A stretch of 8,270 nucleotides of DNA, from NCBI GenBank assembly GCA_946187605.1, contig CAMHRH010000036.1:1-8270 (forward strand), written 5' to 3'. This DNA comes from an uncultured Candidatus Saccharibacteria bacterium. GTDB lineage: Bacteria; Patescibacteriota; Saccharimonadia; Saccharimonadales; Saccharimonadaceae. The first letter of the stretch is position 1, and each line of letters opens with the position of its first letter. Both the position numbers and the translations under genes were made by a program. The notes below the pieces were generated by a model. It was not told where the DNA came from. It was given only the letters and a program-made list of their open reading frames with translations, and ran no database searches. Of the stretch, positions 1-6,260 are shown one piece after another.

Positions 1-957
1 AATAGCCGCCATAATACTCCCCGCAAAAAATGCCACCAATAAGCGTTTTGACGACCATCCGGTAATAAGATGAGATAACACGCGCCCAACCGCGTAGTGC
101 CAAATGAACAACGGCATACTAATCTTCCCAAGCCAAGTAAAGAGCGGTACCTTCAACCTGGATGTATAACTTACGCCGGAAAGCATTATTACAAGCATAA
201 TCACATATACAACCACTTGCATCTTCGCCGGAGTAAAACCGAGCATCGCCGCTAAACAGCTATAAACTAAGCAGGTTAACTCAATTACTGTCGCAAATAC
301 TCTTGTCCAAGTCTTTAGCTTTTTTATCTTGACTTCCAAGACTACATCAAATACGAACATACCAACAAACATACATGACGCGCATAGCAGCAACGCACTG
401 ATTGGATCAAATGCAGAAATTGCATCTTGCATACAGAAATAGACATAAGCCAGAATCAAACCAGCAAAACCAATCGGACGACGATATTTACTTTGACAGA
501 TATATCCAAACAGCGGCATCACGACGAGTAGTGCAGAGAGATACCAAAGTGGGCCGATCTGTCGCACGGGCATCTCAAAAAACTTTACCGGCAGTAGCAA
601 AAACTCGGCAAACATGTCTTTAAAACCAGTCAGAAAACCCAATAGATTGCCATCTTTTAGGAAATAGAAATTACGCGCAAAATACACGATTGGCAAAGCA
701 ACCAACAAATGCGGTAAAAATGGTAAAAACTTTTTCGCAGTATATATCAGTGCTATGCGACCACGTTTTTCTGGATTAGGATCGCTTTTTGTTTTTGTAA
801 AATGTTGAACCGTAAAATATCCACTCAGAATAAAGAAAAAATCAACAAACATATATGTTGGATAAGCAGAGCTTCCGACTAAATCTAAATGACAAAACAT
901 TATCATAACCGCCGCGACAAAACGACATAAATCCACCATATAGTTGCGCTGTTTCAT
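1..957 (-). CDS. Acyltransferase-3 family membrane protein (OafA-like), 3' end outside window
   Basis: An open frame of 319 codons starts at the ATG at 957-955 and runs off the left edge without a stop. The N-terminus shows the family signature: Arg12 and His23 are 11 residues apart, matching the essential Arg/His pair of OafA-type O-acyltransferases, followed by FVDFFFILSGYF (37-48). PLWYLSALLVVMPLF (136-150) and a late SMPLFIWHY (280-288) are also typical. The protein is very hydrophobic with many membrane helices; roughly 20-60 residues are probably missing. Known members move acyl groups from the cytoplasm to sugars of surface polymers, so a role in decorating the cell envelope is likely; the acceptor cannot be told. 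The gene is divergent from gltX. Its DNA is clearly more AT-rich than its neighbours (about 27-47% GC in lines I counted, against about 60% in one gltX line), with many TTT, TTA and TTG codons, which fits horizontal transfer. Confidence 0.88.
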   Translation of the reverse strand, partial: MKQRNYMVDLCRFVAAVMIMFCHLDLVGSSAYPTYMFVDFFFILSGYFTVQHFTKTKSDPNPEKRGRIALIYTAKKFLPFLPHLLVALPIVYFARNFYFLKDGNLLGFLTGFKDMFAEFLLLPVKFFEMPVRQIGPLWYLSALLVVMPLFGYICQSKYRRPIGFAGLILAYVYFCMQDAISAFDPISALLLCASCMFVGMFVFDVVLEVKIKKLKTWTRVFATVIELTCLVYSCLAAMLGFTPAKMQVVVYVIMLVIMLSGVSYTSRLKVPLFTWLGKISMPLFIWHYAVGRVLSHLITGWSSKRLLVAFFAGSIMAAI

Positions 958-963
958 GGGACT

Positions 964-972
964 AGTATAGCA
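964..972 (-). promoter_or_regulatory. Extended -10 promoter of the acyltransferase gene
   Basis: On the minus strand TGC (972-970) precedes TATACT (969-964), an extended -10 element. Only six bases (AGTCCC) separate it from the ATG at 957, so transcription should begin at or next to the start codon. No Shine-Dalgarno sequence is present. No good -35 is visible; its expected position overlaps the gltX -10. Confidence 0.6.
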
Positions 973-982
973 TGCTGTATGA

Positions 983-991
983 TGCTAAAAT
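983..991 (+). promoter_or_regulatory. Extended -10 promoter of gltX
   Basis: TGC (983-985) followed by TAAAAT (986-991) forms an extended -10 element. Seven bases (AACAGAT) separate it from the ATG at 999, which predicts a leaderless mRNA. No purine-rich ribosome binding site precedes the start. The -35 region (about 963-968) is poor and coincides with the opposing -10 box. Confidence 0.55.
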
Positions 992-998
992 AACAGAT

Positions 999-2444
999 AT
1001 GAAAACCGTTACTCGTTTTGCGCCGTCGCCAACCGGCTATATCCATATTGGCAATCTACGTTCAGCAATTTATCCATACCTTATCGCTAAGCAAGAGCAG
1101 GGCACATTTATTTTGCGCATCGAAGACACCGATCGCGCTCGCTATGTCGAGGGAGCGACCGAACTTATCGAGGATACTCTTAAATGGATTGGGCTCGATT
1201 GGGACGAAGGTCCAGAAAAGGGCGGCGAACATGGCCCATATTTCCAAACTCAGCGCCAAGAAATCTATATCGAATGGGCAAAAAAACTCATCGCTGCTGG
1301 TCGCGCCTATGCCGACCCGACCCCTAGCGAGACTATCGCGAAATACCGCGAAGAGGCCAACAAAAATAAACAAGCATTCCTTTACCGCAACTACCGCCCA
1401 ACCGAAACCCCAGAATGGCAACCGGGCATGCCGCTTCGTTTCAAGGCCGATCCGAAAACTCGTACCTATCACGATGAAGTCTTCGGCGACAAGACTATGC
1501 TACCAGAAACACAAGACGACATCATTATTATTAAGGCGGACGGCTTGCCGACATATAACTTCGCTCATATTGTCGACGACGCGACTATGGGCATTACGCA
1601 CATTTTTCGCGGCCAAGAATATTTGCCAAGCATGGGCAACTATCTCGCAATCTACGAGGCACTCGGCCTTGAAACGCCAAAATTTGTTCACCTACCACAC
1701 ATTCTCGCTCCAAGCGGCAACAAGAAGCTCGGCAAACGTGACGGCGCTAAATCTGCCGTCGATTACCGTGCTGACGGCATCTTACCTGAAGCTATGTTAA
1801 ACTTCCTCGCCTGCCTTGGCTGGAATGACGGCACCGAAGACGAGCTTTATAGCAAACAAGACCTTATCGAAAAATTTAGCATTGACCGCATTCAGCATGC
1901 AGGTGCCCGCTATGATGAACAAAAACTTATTTGGCTAAACGGCCAATGGATTCGCCGTCTCTTCTCCGAAGATGCACATGCGCTCTATATACGAACTAAA
2001 GATTTTTGGCCAGAAGAGGCAGCCAGTTATGATGACGATTATAAATTCAAGATTTTTAGCATCATTTATGATCGCCTCAAGACGCTTGGCGATTTAAAGA
2101 CTATGACGAGCTATTTCTTCATAGATCCCGCAGTCGATATGTCAATGATCGAAAGCAATAAAGCCCTCAAAAAACTATCCGAACAAGAGATTCAACACAT
2201 CCTACGTCAAGCAATCGACAAATTACGCGCCATCAATGACTGGACCGCCGAAAAGCTCCAGGATACACTTAACGAACTTCGCGAAGAAACCGGGCGCAAA
2301 CCGGCCGAACTTTTCGGCCTTATCCGCCTCGGCGTTAGCTTTGCGCCATTTAGCCCAGCTCTTCACGACACACTAAACGTGCTCGGTCGCGAACGTAGCT
2401 TGGCACGTCTCAATGCTGTTATTACCACATATTCGCGCGACTAA
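999..2444 (+). CDS. gltX: Glutamyl-tRNA synthetase (class I)
   Basis: This enzyme charges tRNA(Glu) with glutamate using ATP in the cytoplasm. From the ATG at 999 it has 481 residues, normal for bacterial GluRS. The Rossmann domain opens with RFAPSPTGYIHIGN (6-19), whose HIGN is the HIGH motif; LRIEDTDRARYVEG follows shortly, as in the family. The KMSKS-type loop is KKLGKRDGA (242-250), with Gly where most GluRS have Ser. The stretch after AGRAYADP lacks the Cys residues of zinc-binding GluRS. The C-terminal third is the helical anticodon-binding region. An in-frame ATG at 972 would add nine residues, but it lies inside the opposing promoter; the family normally starts just before RFAPSPTG, and 999 fits the -10 spacing. 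Whether it also mischarges tRNA(Gln) depends on GatCAB, not visible here. Confidence 0.97.
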   Translation: MKTVTRFAPSPTGYIHIGNLRSAIYPYLIAKQEQGTFILRIEDTDRARYVEGATELIEDTLKWIGLDWDEGPEKGGEHGPYFQTQRQEIYIEWAKKLIAAGRAYADPTPSETIAKYREEANKNKQAFLYRNYRPTETPEWQPGMPLRFKADPKTRTYHDEVFGDKTMLPETQDDIIIIKADGLPTYNFAHIVDDATMGITHIFRGQEYLPSMGNYLAIYEALGLETPKFVHLPHILAPSGNKKLGKRDGAKSAVDYRADGILPEAMLNFLACLGWNDGTEDELYSKQDLIEKFSIDRIQHAGARYDEQKLIWLNGQWIRRLFSEDAHALYIRTKDFWPEEAASYDDDYKFKIFSIIYDRLKTLGDLKTMTSYFFIDPAVDMSMIESNKALKKLSEQEIQHILRQAIDKLRAINDWTAEKLQDTLNELREETGRKPAELFGLIRLGVSFAPFSPALHDTLNVLGRERSLARLNAVITTYSRD

Positions 2445-2451
2445 TCTGTTT

Positions 2452-2470
2452 ATGCTATAATCTATAGCAT
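2452..2470. repeat. Perfect inverted repeat over promoter and start codon
   Basis: ATGCTATA (2452-2459), a 3-base centre ATC (2460-2462), and TATAGCAT (2463-2470) form a perfect 8-bp inverted repeat. The left arm contains most of the extended -10 box and the right arm ends in the start codon of the DUF3048 gene. Because transcription probably starts within the right arm, it could act only as DNA, for example as an operator, not as an RNA hairpin. Confidence 0.6.
2453..2461 (+). promoter_or_regulatory. Extended -10 promoter of the DUF3048 gene
   Basis: TGC (2453-2455) plus a consensus TATAAT (2456-2461) makes a strong extended -10. It ends seven bases (CTATAGC) before the ATG at 2469, so the transcript should be leaderless. 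The -35 region overlaps the end of gltX and is weak (TTCGCG at 2432-2437). Read-through from gltX is also possible, as no terminator lies in the 24-bp gap. Confidence 0.65.
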
Positions 2471-3788
2471 GAACGGTAAGCAGCAATACTACGGTAATAT
2501 CAAAAAACGTAGTAATGAGCAGCGCAACGACACGCTTGCTAAACTTTACCGCGAAAGCGAATACGCAAACGAGTCTTCTTTAAAACCTAAAAAGGCTAAA
2601 ACCGCCTCTCGCTCTGATATTGATGATTTTTTGAGCGACGCTAGTGATATCAGCGAAGAGAAACTCAAAGAAAAGCGCAGTGCCAAAAAACGCCGCGAGA
2701 GAAATGAGAAAAAAGCCGCCGCAAAAGCAAGCGCCGCCAAAGTATTTAAACGAATCACTATAGTCTTAGTTGTCATCGCAATCATAGGCGGAGGAGTATT
2801 TCTATTCCTTAAAACCGGCGCTTCTTCCACCGAACTTGACGCACTTGAAACCGCCGAAGCAAAACCAGACGAGATTTATTACTCACGCCTAACTGGCAAA
2901 GAAGTTGCAAACGCCGAAACAACCACAGCCGCCACTACCTGCATTATGATCGAAAATAGCCCCAGCGCCAGACCGCAATCCGGCCTTAATGAAGCTGGCG
3001 TTATATATGAAGCAATTGCCGAAGGCGGCATTACGCGCTTTCTCGCAATCTTCCAAGAAGCCAAGCCTAGCTATGTTGGTCCAGTTCGTAGCGTCCGCCT
3101 AACTTTCGCCGAGCTCGCTAAACCATATCATTGTTCAATCGCGCATGTCGGCGGCAGCGACAACGCCCTAAATCTCATCCGCAATAATTCTGAATTTCGC
3201 GACATCGATCAATTCTTCAACGACAAATACTACTGGCGTATCCGCAGTCGCGCTGCGCCACACAATGTCTATACGCGCTTTAGCATGCTCGACGAACTCA
3301 ATTTCAACAAAGGCTACCGCACAAGCGAATTTAACGGTTTCGCACGCGTCAAACCAGACACAACGCCAATCGCGCCAGAAACCGTCGCAAACACTATTAA
3401 TATTCCAATGGGTTCTGCGACTTATAGTCCAACATACACATACAATGCCGAAATCAATAAATATCTTCGCTCCTATGCTCAAGGTGGCGAACATTATTCA
3501 ATCAGTGAAGATGGAACCAAAATCCGCAATGCCCCAGACGTCGTTATCGCGATGAAAGTTACCTCAATCGCACGCAGCAGCGAAGCTTCTTATGCCGATT
3601 ACGTAACAACCGGCACCGGCGACGCATATATCTTCCAAAACGGAGGCGTTATCAGTGGTCGCTGGACGCGCGAAAATGTAAATTCCGAATTACGATTCAC
3701 CGACACGAGCGGTAACGACATCCAACTTAATCGTGGGCAAACTTGGATCACTCTTTACCCAAGCAACAATAATGTAACTTGGCAATAG
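2469..3788 (+). CDS. DUF3048 (YerB-like) membrane-anchored protein
   Basis: The 439-residue product has three parts. Residues 1-95 are hydrophilic and charged, with a dense Lys/Arg block from about 64 to 95. Residues 96-114 form one membrane helix, placing the basic tail in the cytoplasm and the rest outside. The exterior part carries the N-terminal DUF3048 domain (about 155-290), with IENSPSARPQSG (161-172), YEAIAEGGITRF (180-191), VGPVRSVR (203-210) and HVGGS (226-230). The C-terminal DUF3048 domain (about 315-436) includes GRWTRE (397-402). Characterised homologues such as Bacillus YerB are lipoproteins of unclear function; here a helix replaces the lipobox. An envelope role is likely; enzymatic activity is unknown. 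The start is set by the leaderless promoter spacing. The next gene follows 12 bp downstream in the same probable operon. Confidence 0.92.
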   Translation: MNGKQQYYGNIKKRSNEQRNDTLAKLYRESEYANESSLKPKKAKTASRSDIDDFLSDASDISEEKLKEKRSAKKRRERNEKKAAAKASAAKVFKRITIVLVVIAIIGGGVFLFLKTGASSTELDALETAEAKPDEIYYSRLTGKEVANAETTTAATTCIMIENSPSARPQSGLNEAGVIYEAIAEGGITRFLAIFQEAKPSYVGPVRSVRLTFAELAKPYHCSIAHVGGSDNALNLIRNNSEFRDIDQFFNDKYYWRIRSRAAPHNVYTRFSMLDELNFNKGYRTSEFNGFARVKPDTTPIAPETVANTINIPMGSATYSPTYTYNAEINKYLRSYAQGGEHYSISEDGTKIRNAPDVVIAMKVTSIARSSEASYADYVTTGTGDAYIFQNGGVISGRWTRENVNSELRFTDTSGNDIQLNRGQTWITLYPSNNNVTWQ

Positions 3789-3795
3789 AAAGGAG
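3789..3795 (+). promoter_or_regulatory. Shine-Dalgarno site of the acidic protein gene
   Basis: AAAGGAG immediately follows the upstream TAG stop (3786-3788) and lies five bases before the ATG at 3801. This operon-internal gene therefore has a clear ribosome binding site, unlike the genes that begin transcripts in this window. Confidence 0.8.
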
Positions 3796-3800
3796 CTATT

Positions 3801-4634
3801 ATGATAAGTCTACCAAGTGAACCAATGCCTGGAGAAAATGGCGAGAAATTTGAAGCTGGAGAGAATACCGGCGAAAACCTAAATCCTTATTTTGACGAAG
3901 GTGCCTGGAGCAATATGGAAGGGGAGCCGAGCTCAAACGACGAGAAATACGATGACGCCGTCAGTAAAGAAATAGTCGACCAGATAGAAAATGGCTCCGT
4001 TAACCTCGATAACGTAAAAGACAGCGTAAACGAGAACTACATCGATGGCGCGATCGAAAGCTCAAGCCATGAGCTAGATATCGAGGGTAGTAAGGATATG
4101 ATCGATGATCCGGACGACGATAAAGATAACGAGAAGATTAAAGCCGCCGAAGTAGCTGCTGGCGCAACCGCTATAAGCGCATTAGATGGCGCCGAGACTG
4201 CCGCCAAAACCATTCGCTACAACAATGACGTCGATACGGCAAAAATTAAAGAAGATATCCAGAAAGCCAAAGACCTCGCAGAAAAAACCACCACTCTATC
4301 CAACAGTGGTGAAATTAGCGTAAAGACCGCTGCAGTGGCTGAAGATATTGCAGCTCAGGCCAGCGAAATGGCCGCCAAAGCCGAAGGAATACTCAACGAG
4401 GCCGAAGCCGAAAGAGCTGGACTCAGCGAAGAAGAAAAGGCTCTCGACGAAGCCGCTGCTGAAACCGCCGAGACTGAAGGAATTACCATCGAGGAAGCAA
4501 AAGATAAAATTGAAGCCGAATCCGGCGAAGACGAAACAAGAGACGTTCAACTAGACCCAGCGCTCCAGCAACCCGTCGACGACAATTGGACGCCCGATTT
4601 ATCTGGAGCTATATTCGGCAACCGCCGCAAATAA
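3801..4634 (+). CDS. Highly acidic Ala/Glu-rich hypothetical protein
   Basis: I do not recognise a family. The 277-residue product is strikingly acidic: by hand count about 71 Asp/Glu against about 25 Lys/Arg, with no Cys and few aromatics. Residues 1-110 look disordered, rich in Asn, Gly, Ser and acidic residues, including an Asp-rich run at about 102-109. Residues 111-245 are rich in Ala, Glu and Lys and should form long helices or a coiled coil. The tail (about 246-277) turns polar again and ends in GNRRK. No signal peptide or membrane segment is seen, so it is probably cytoplasmic. It sits 12 bp behind the DUF3048 gene and before a terminator, so the two are likely co-transcribed. Its charge would complement the basic cytoplasmic tail of the DUF3048 protein, but binding is only inference. 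Confidence 0.85.
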   Translation: MISLPSEPMPGENGEKFEAGENTGENLNPYFDEGAWSNMEGEPSSNDEKYDDAVSKEIVDQIENGSVNLDNVKDSVNENYIDGAIESSSHELDIEGSKDMIDDPDDDKDNEKIKAAEVAAGATAISALDGAETAAKTIRYNNDVDTAKIKEDIQKAKDLAEKTTTLSNSGEISVKTAAVAEDIAAQASEMAAKAEGILNEAEAERAGLSEEEKALDEAAAETAETEGITIEEAKDKIEAESGEDETRDVQLDPALQQPVDDNWTPDLSGAIFGNRRK

Positions 4635-4641
4635 TAAAGAA

Positions 4642-4670
4642 GTCAGCACTCGCAGGGGTGCTACTTTTTT
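4642..4670 (+). terminator. Intrinsic terminator of the DUF3048 operon
   Basis: AGCACTC (4645-4651) pairs with GGGTGCT (4656-4662) around a GCAG loop, giving seven pairs including one wobble. Flanking GT/AC pairs may extend it past a bulge. After AC comes a run of six T (4665-4670). It lies eight bases after the TAA of the acidic protein gene and ends the rightward run from gltX or from the DUF3048 promoter. Confidence 0.85.
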
Positions 4671-4672
4671 AG

Positions 4673-4678
4673 TAGAAT
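4673..4678 (+). promoter_or_regulatory. -10 box of the DUF853 gene, abutting the terminator
   Basis: TAGAAT lies two bases after the terminator T-run and ends six bases (ATAAAT) before the ATG at 4685, predicting a leaderless transcript. There is no TG extension. The -35 position (about 4650-4655) falls within the terminator hairpin and is not consensus, so this is the weakest of the promoter calls. Confidence 0.45.
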
Positions 4679-4684
4679 ATAAAT

Positions 4685-6184
4685 ATGTATATCGACAATC
4701 GTATTCTTGTTGGGAAGAACTCCACTCTAAAGGAACTATGCATCCTACCAGAAATGGCTAACCGCCATGGCTTAATTACGGGCGCTTCCGGTTCCGGCAA
4801 AACCATTACACTCAAAGTCATGGCCGAGAGCTTTTCTGAAGCTGGCGTGCCAGTTTTTCTCGCCGACGTTAAAGGAGACCTCGCTGGAACCGCATTCGCT
4901 GGGGAAGTTAACGAAAAAATCCAGCAACGCCTCGACAATCTACAGATTACAGATTTCAAGCCAAAAGCTTTTCCAGTTCGTTTCTGGGATCTATACGGCG
5001 AAAAAGGCCACCATCTTCGCGCCACCATTCAATCGGTTGGAGCAGATATTCTATCAATCATCCTCGGCCTCTCCGAAGCGCAAGAGGGCAACCTCGCTAT
5101 CGCTTTCGCTATTGCTAAAGACGAAGACCTCCCCCTAAACACCATCGCCGACCTTCGCGCCACTCTACAATTCATTGCCGAGAATCGCGCCGATTATAGC
5201 GCTAAATACGGCAATATTACGCCGCAATCCGTTGGAGCTATCCAACGCGGCCTACTAAAGCTCCAAAATCAAGGCGCCGATAAATTCTTCGGCCAGCCAA
5301 TGCTCGATATTAATGATTTCTTTAAGACTAACGAAGGCCGCGGCGAAATCAATATTCTCGATGCCGTCCAGCTCTTCCAGAGCCCAGACCTCTATGCTGC
5401 ATTTTTGCTCTGGATTTTAAGTGAACTATTTAGTAAATCGCCAGAAGTCGGCGACCAAGACAAGCCTCGTCTCGTCTTCTTCTTTGATGAGGCGCACTTA
5501 CTATTTAATGGTATGCCAAGCTATCGCCTAAAGCGCATTACGCAAATCGTCAAACTCATTCGCTCACGCGGCATAGGACTCTATTTCATTTCACAGGCTC
5601 CTACTGATATTCCAGACGAAATACTCGCACAGCTCGGCAATCGCGTCCAGCACGCGCTTCGCGCCTACACACCAGCCGAGCAGAAAACCGTTAAAGCCGC
5701 AGCAGCCGCATTTCGCACGAATCGCGATTTTGATACTGAACAGGCCATCATGGAACTTGGCACCGGCGAAGCGCTCATCTCTTTCCAAAATGAAAAAGGT
5801 GCACCAGAAATTGTCGAACGCGCCACTATCTTACCTCCGCAAAGCCGCATGGGCGTAATCGCACCAGAGGAGCGCGCACATATCGTTGCTGCCAGCCCAT
5901 TCGTCACGAAGTACGATGCCGTCGCCTCACCGCATACCCTAAATAAAACCAGTACACCAAAATCTTTTGACCCAGAACAAGCCCAAGCCGAAAACCTTGC
6001 AAAGTATTCGAGCCAGTACGGTAGCGGCCCACTCGGTAAGACTCCAAGCACCGCAGCGAAACAGAATGCAAAGCCTACTACTCGAAAGACAAAATCCACC
6101 GCCGAAAAAGCCGGCGAGCGTTTCGCCGTTAATGCCGCCGGAAGCATTGGTCGCAATATTTTTAAGATTTTCAAGGGGAAATAA
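4685..6184 (+). CDS. DUF853 family HerA-like ATPase
   Basis: The 499-residue protein matches the DUF853/HerA-like helicase C-terminal family, RecA-fold ATPases of the FtsK/HerA clade. Walker A is GASGSGKT (33-40), introduced by the family-typical ANRHGLI (25-31) and followed by PVFLADVKGDLAG (56-68). Walker B is LVFFFDEAH (263-271) with Asp268-Glu269. A polar sensor region FISQAPTDIP (301-310) and candidate arginine fingers Arg320 and Arg326 follow. The family probably assembles as a ring motor on DNA, but substrate and role are unproven. The last 90 or so residues are low-complexity, basic and rich in Lys, Ala and Thr, ending in an amphipathic FKIFKGK, perhaps a nucleic-acid or membrane contact. 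No nurA, mre11 or Sir2-like partner lies beside it, so a defence role is not supported. No convincing forward terminator follows. Confidence 0.92.
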   Translation: MYIDNRILVGKNSTLKELCILPEMANRHGLITGASGSGKTITLKVMAESFSEAGVPVFLADVKGDLAGTAFAGEVNEKIQQRLDNLQITDFKPKAFPVRFWDLYGEKGHHLRATIQSVGADILSIILGLSEAQEGNLAIAFAIAKDEDLPLNTIADLRATLQFIAENRADYSAKYGNITPQSVGAIQRGLLKLQNQGADKFFGQPMLDINDFFKTNEGRGEINILDAVQLFQSPDLYAAFLLWILSELFSKSPEVGDQDKPRLVFFFDEAHLLFNGMPSYRLKRITQIVKLIRSRGIGLYFISQAPTDIPDEILAQLGNRVQHALRAYTPAEQKTVKAAAAAFRTNRDFDTEQAIMELGTGEALISFQNEKGAPEIVERATILPPQSRMGVIAPEERAHIVAASPFVTKYDAVASPHTLNKTSTPKSFDPEQAQAENLAKYSSQYGSGPLGKTPSTAAKQNAKPTTRKTKSTAEKAGERFAVNAAGSIGRNIFKIFKGK

Positions 6185-6205
6185 AAAAATAACCCTCATG
6201 GGCCA
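6183..6205 (-). terminator. Leftward terminator-like hairpin
   Basis: Read on the minus strand, GGCCC (6204-6200), loop ATGA and GGGTT (6195-6191) form a stem with three GC pairs, two wobbles and an adjoining T-A pair (6205/6190). Seven T (6189-6183) follow. It would stop leftward transcription from the promoter at 6246-6218 after about 30 bases, just before it enters the DUF853 gene as antisense. Confidence 0.45.
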
Positions 6206-6217
6206 AACTACACTTAT

Positions 6218-6246
6218 AGTATAGCACATTGGGCATAAAAAGTCAA
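6218..6246 (-). promoter_or_regulatory. Strong leftward sigma70-type promoter, antisense to the DUF853 gene
   Basis: On the minus strand TTGACT (6246-6241), a 17-base spacer ending in TGC, and TATACT (6223-6218) form a near-consensus promoter with an extended -10. The TGCTATACT core is identical to the acyltransferase promoter. Transcription would start near 6213-6211. No credible gene lies downstream on that strand; a terminator-like hairpin follows at once. Confidence 0.5.
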
Positions 6247-6260
6247 GGTAGCATGCCTTG
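6237..6260 (-). terminator. Leftward hairpin plus T-run, also an inverted repeat between two promoters
   Basis: CAAGGTA (6244-6250) and TGCCTTG (6254-6260) pair over a three-base centre GCA, seven pairs with one wobble. Read leftward, the hairpin is followed by AC and five T (6241-6237), like an intrinsic terminator. No leftward gene lies upstream to need it. Its two arms supply the TTG of both flanking -35 boxes, so it may instead be an operator. Confidence 0.35.

Noticed and set aside
402..623. Forward open frame of 73 codons
   Set aside because: It lies wholly antisense to the acyltransferase gene, whose family motifs run straight through this stretch, and it has no ribosome binding site or recognisable domain.
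972..998. Upstream in-frame ATG adding nine residues to GluRS
   Set aside because: It falls inside the opposing extended -10 element, leaves no room for a gltX promoter, and the family normally begins just before RFAPSPTG. The ATG at 999 fits all three points better.
4685..6184. HerA-based antiphage defence system
   Set aside because: Such systems pair HerA with a nuclease, Sir2 or similar effector next door. The neighbours are an acidic hypothetical protein and hppA, and the sequence matches the stand-alone DUF853 family.
999..6184. Recoded UGA as in Absconditabacteria or Gracilibacteria
   Set aside because: The complete genes end in TAA or TAG and read through at normal family lengths without any in-frame TGA, so nothing suggests an altered genetic code.
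5939..6229. Leftward open frame downstream of the strong minus-strand promoter
   Set aside because: Its ATG (6229) lies upstream of the expected transcription start, it has no ribosome binding site, a terminator-like hairpin interrupts it early, and most of it mirrors the DUF853 coding frame.
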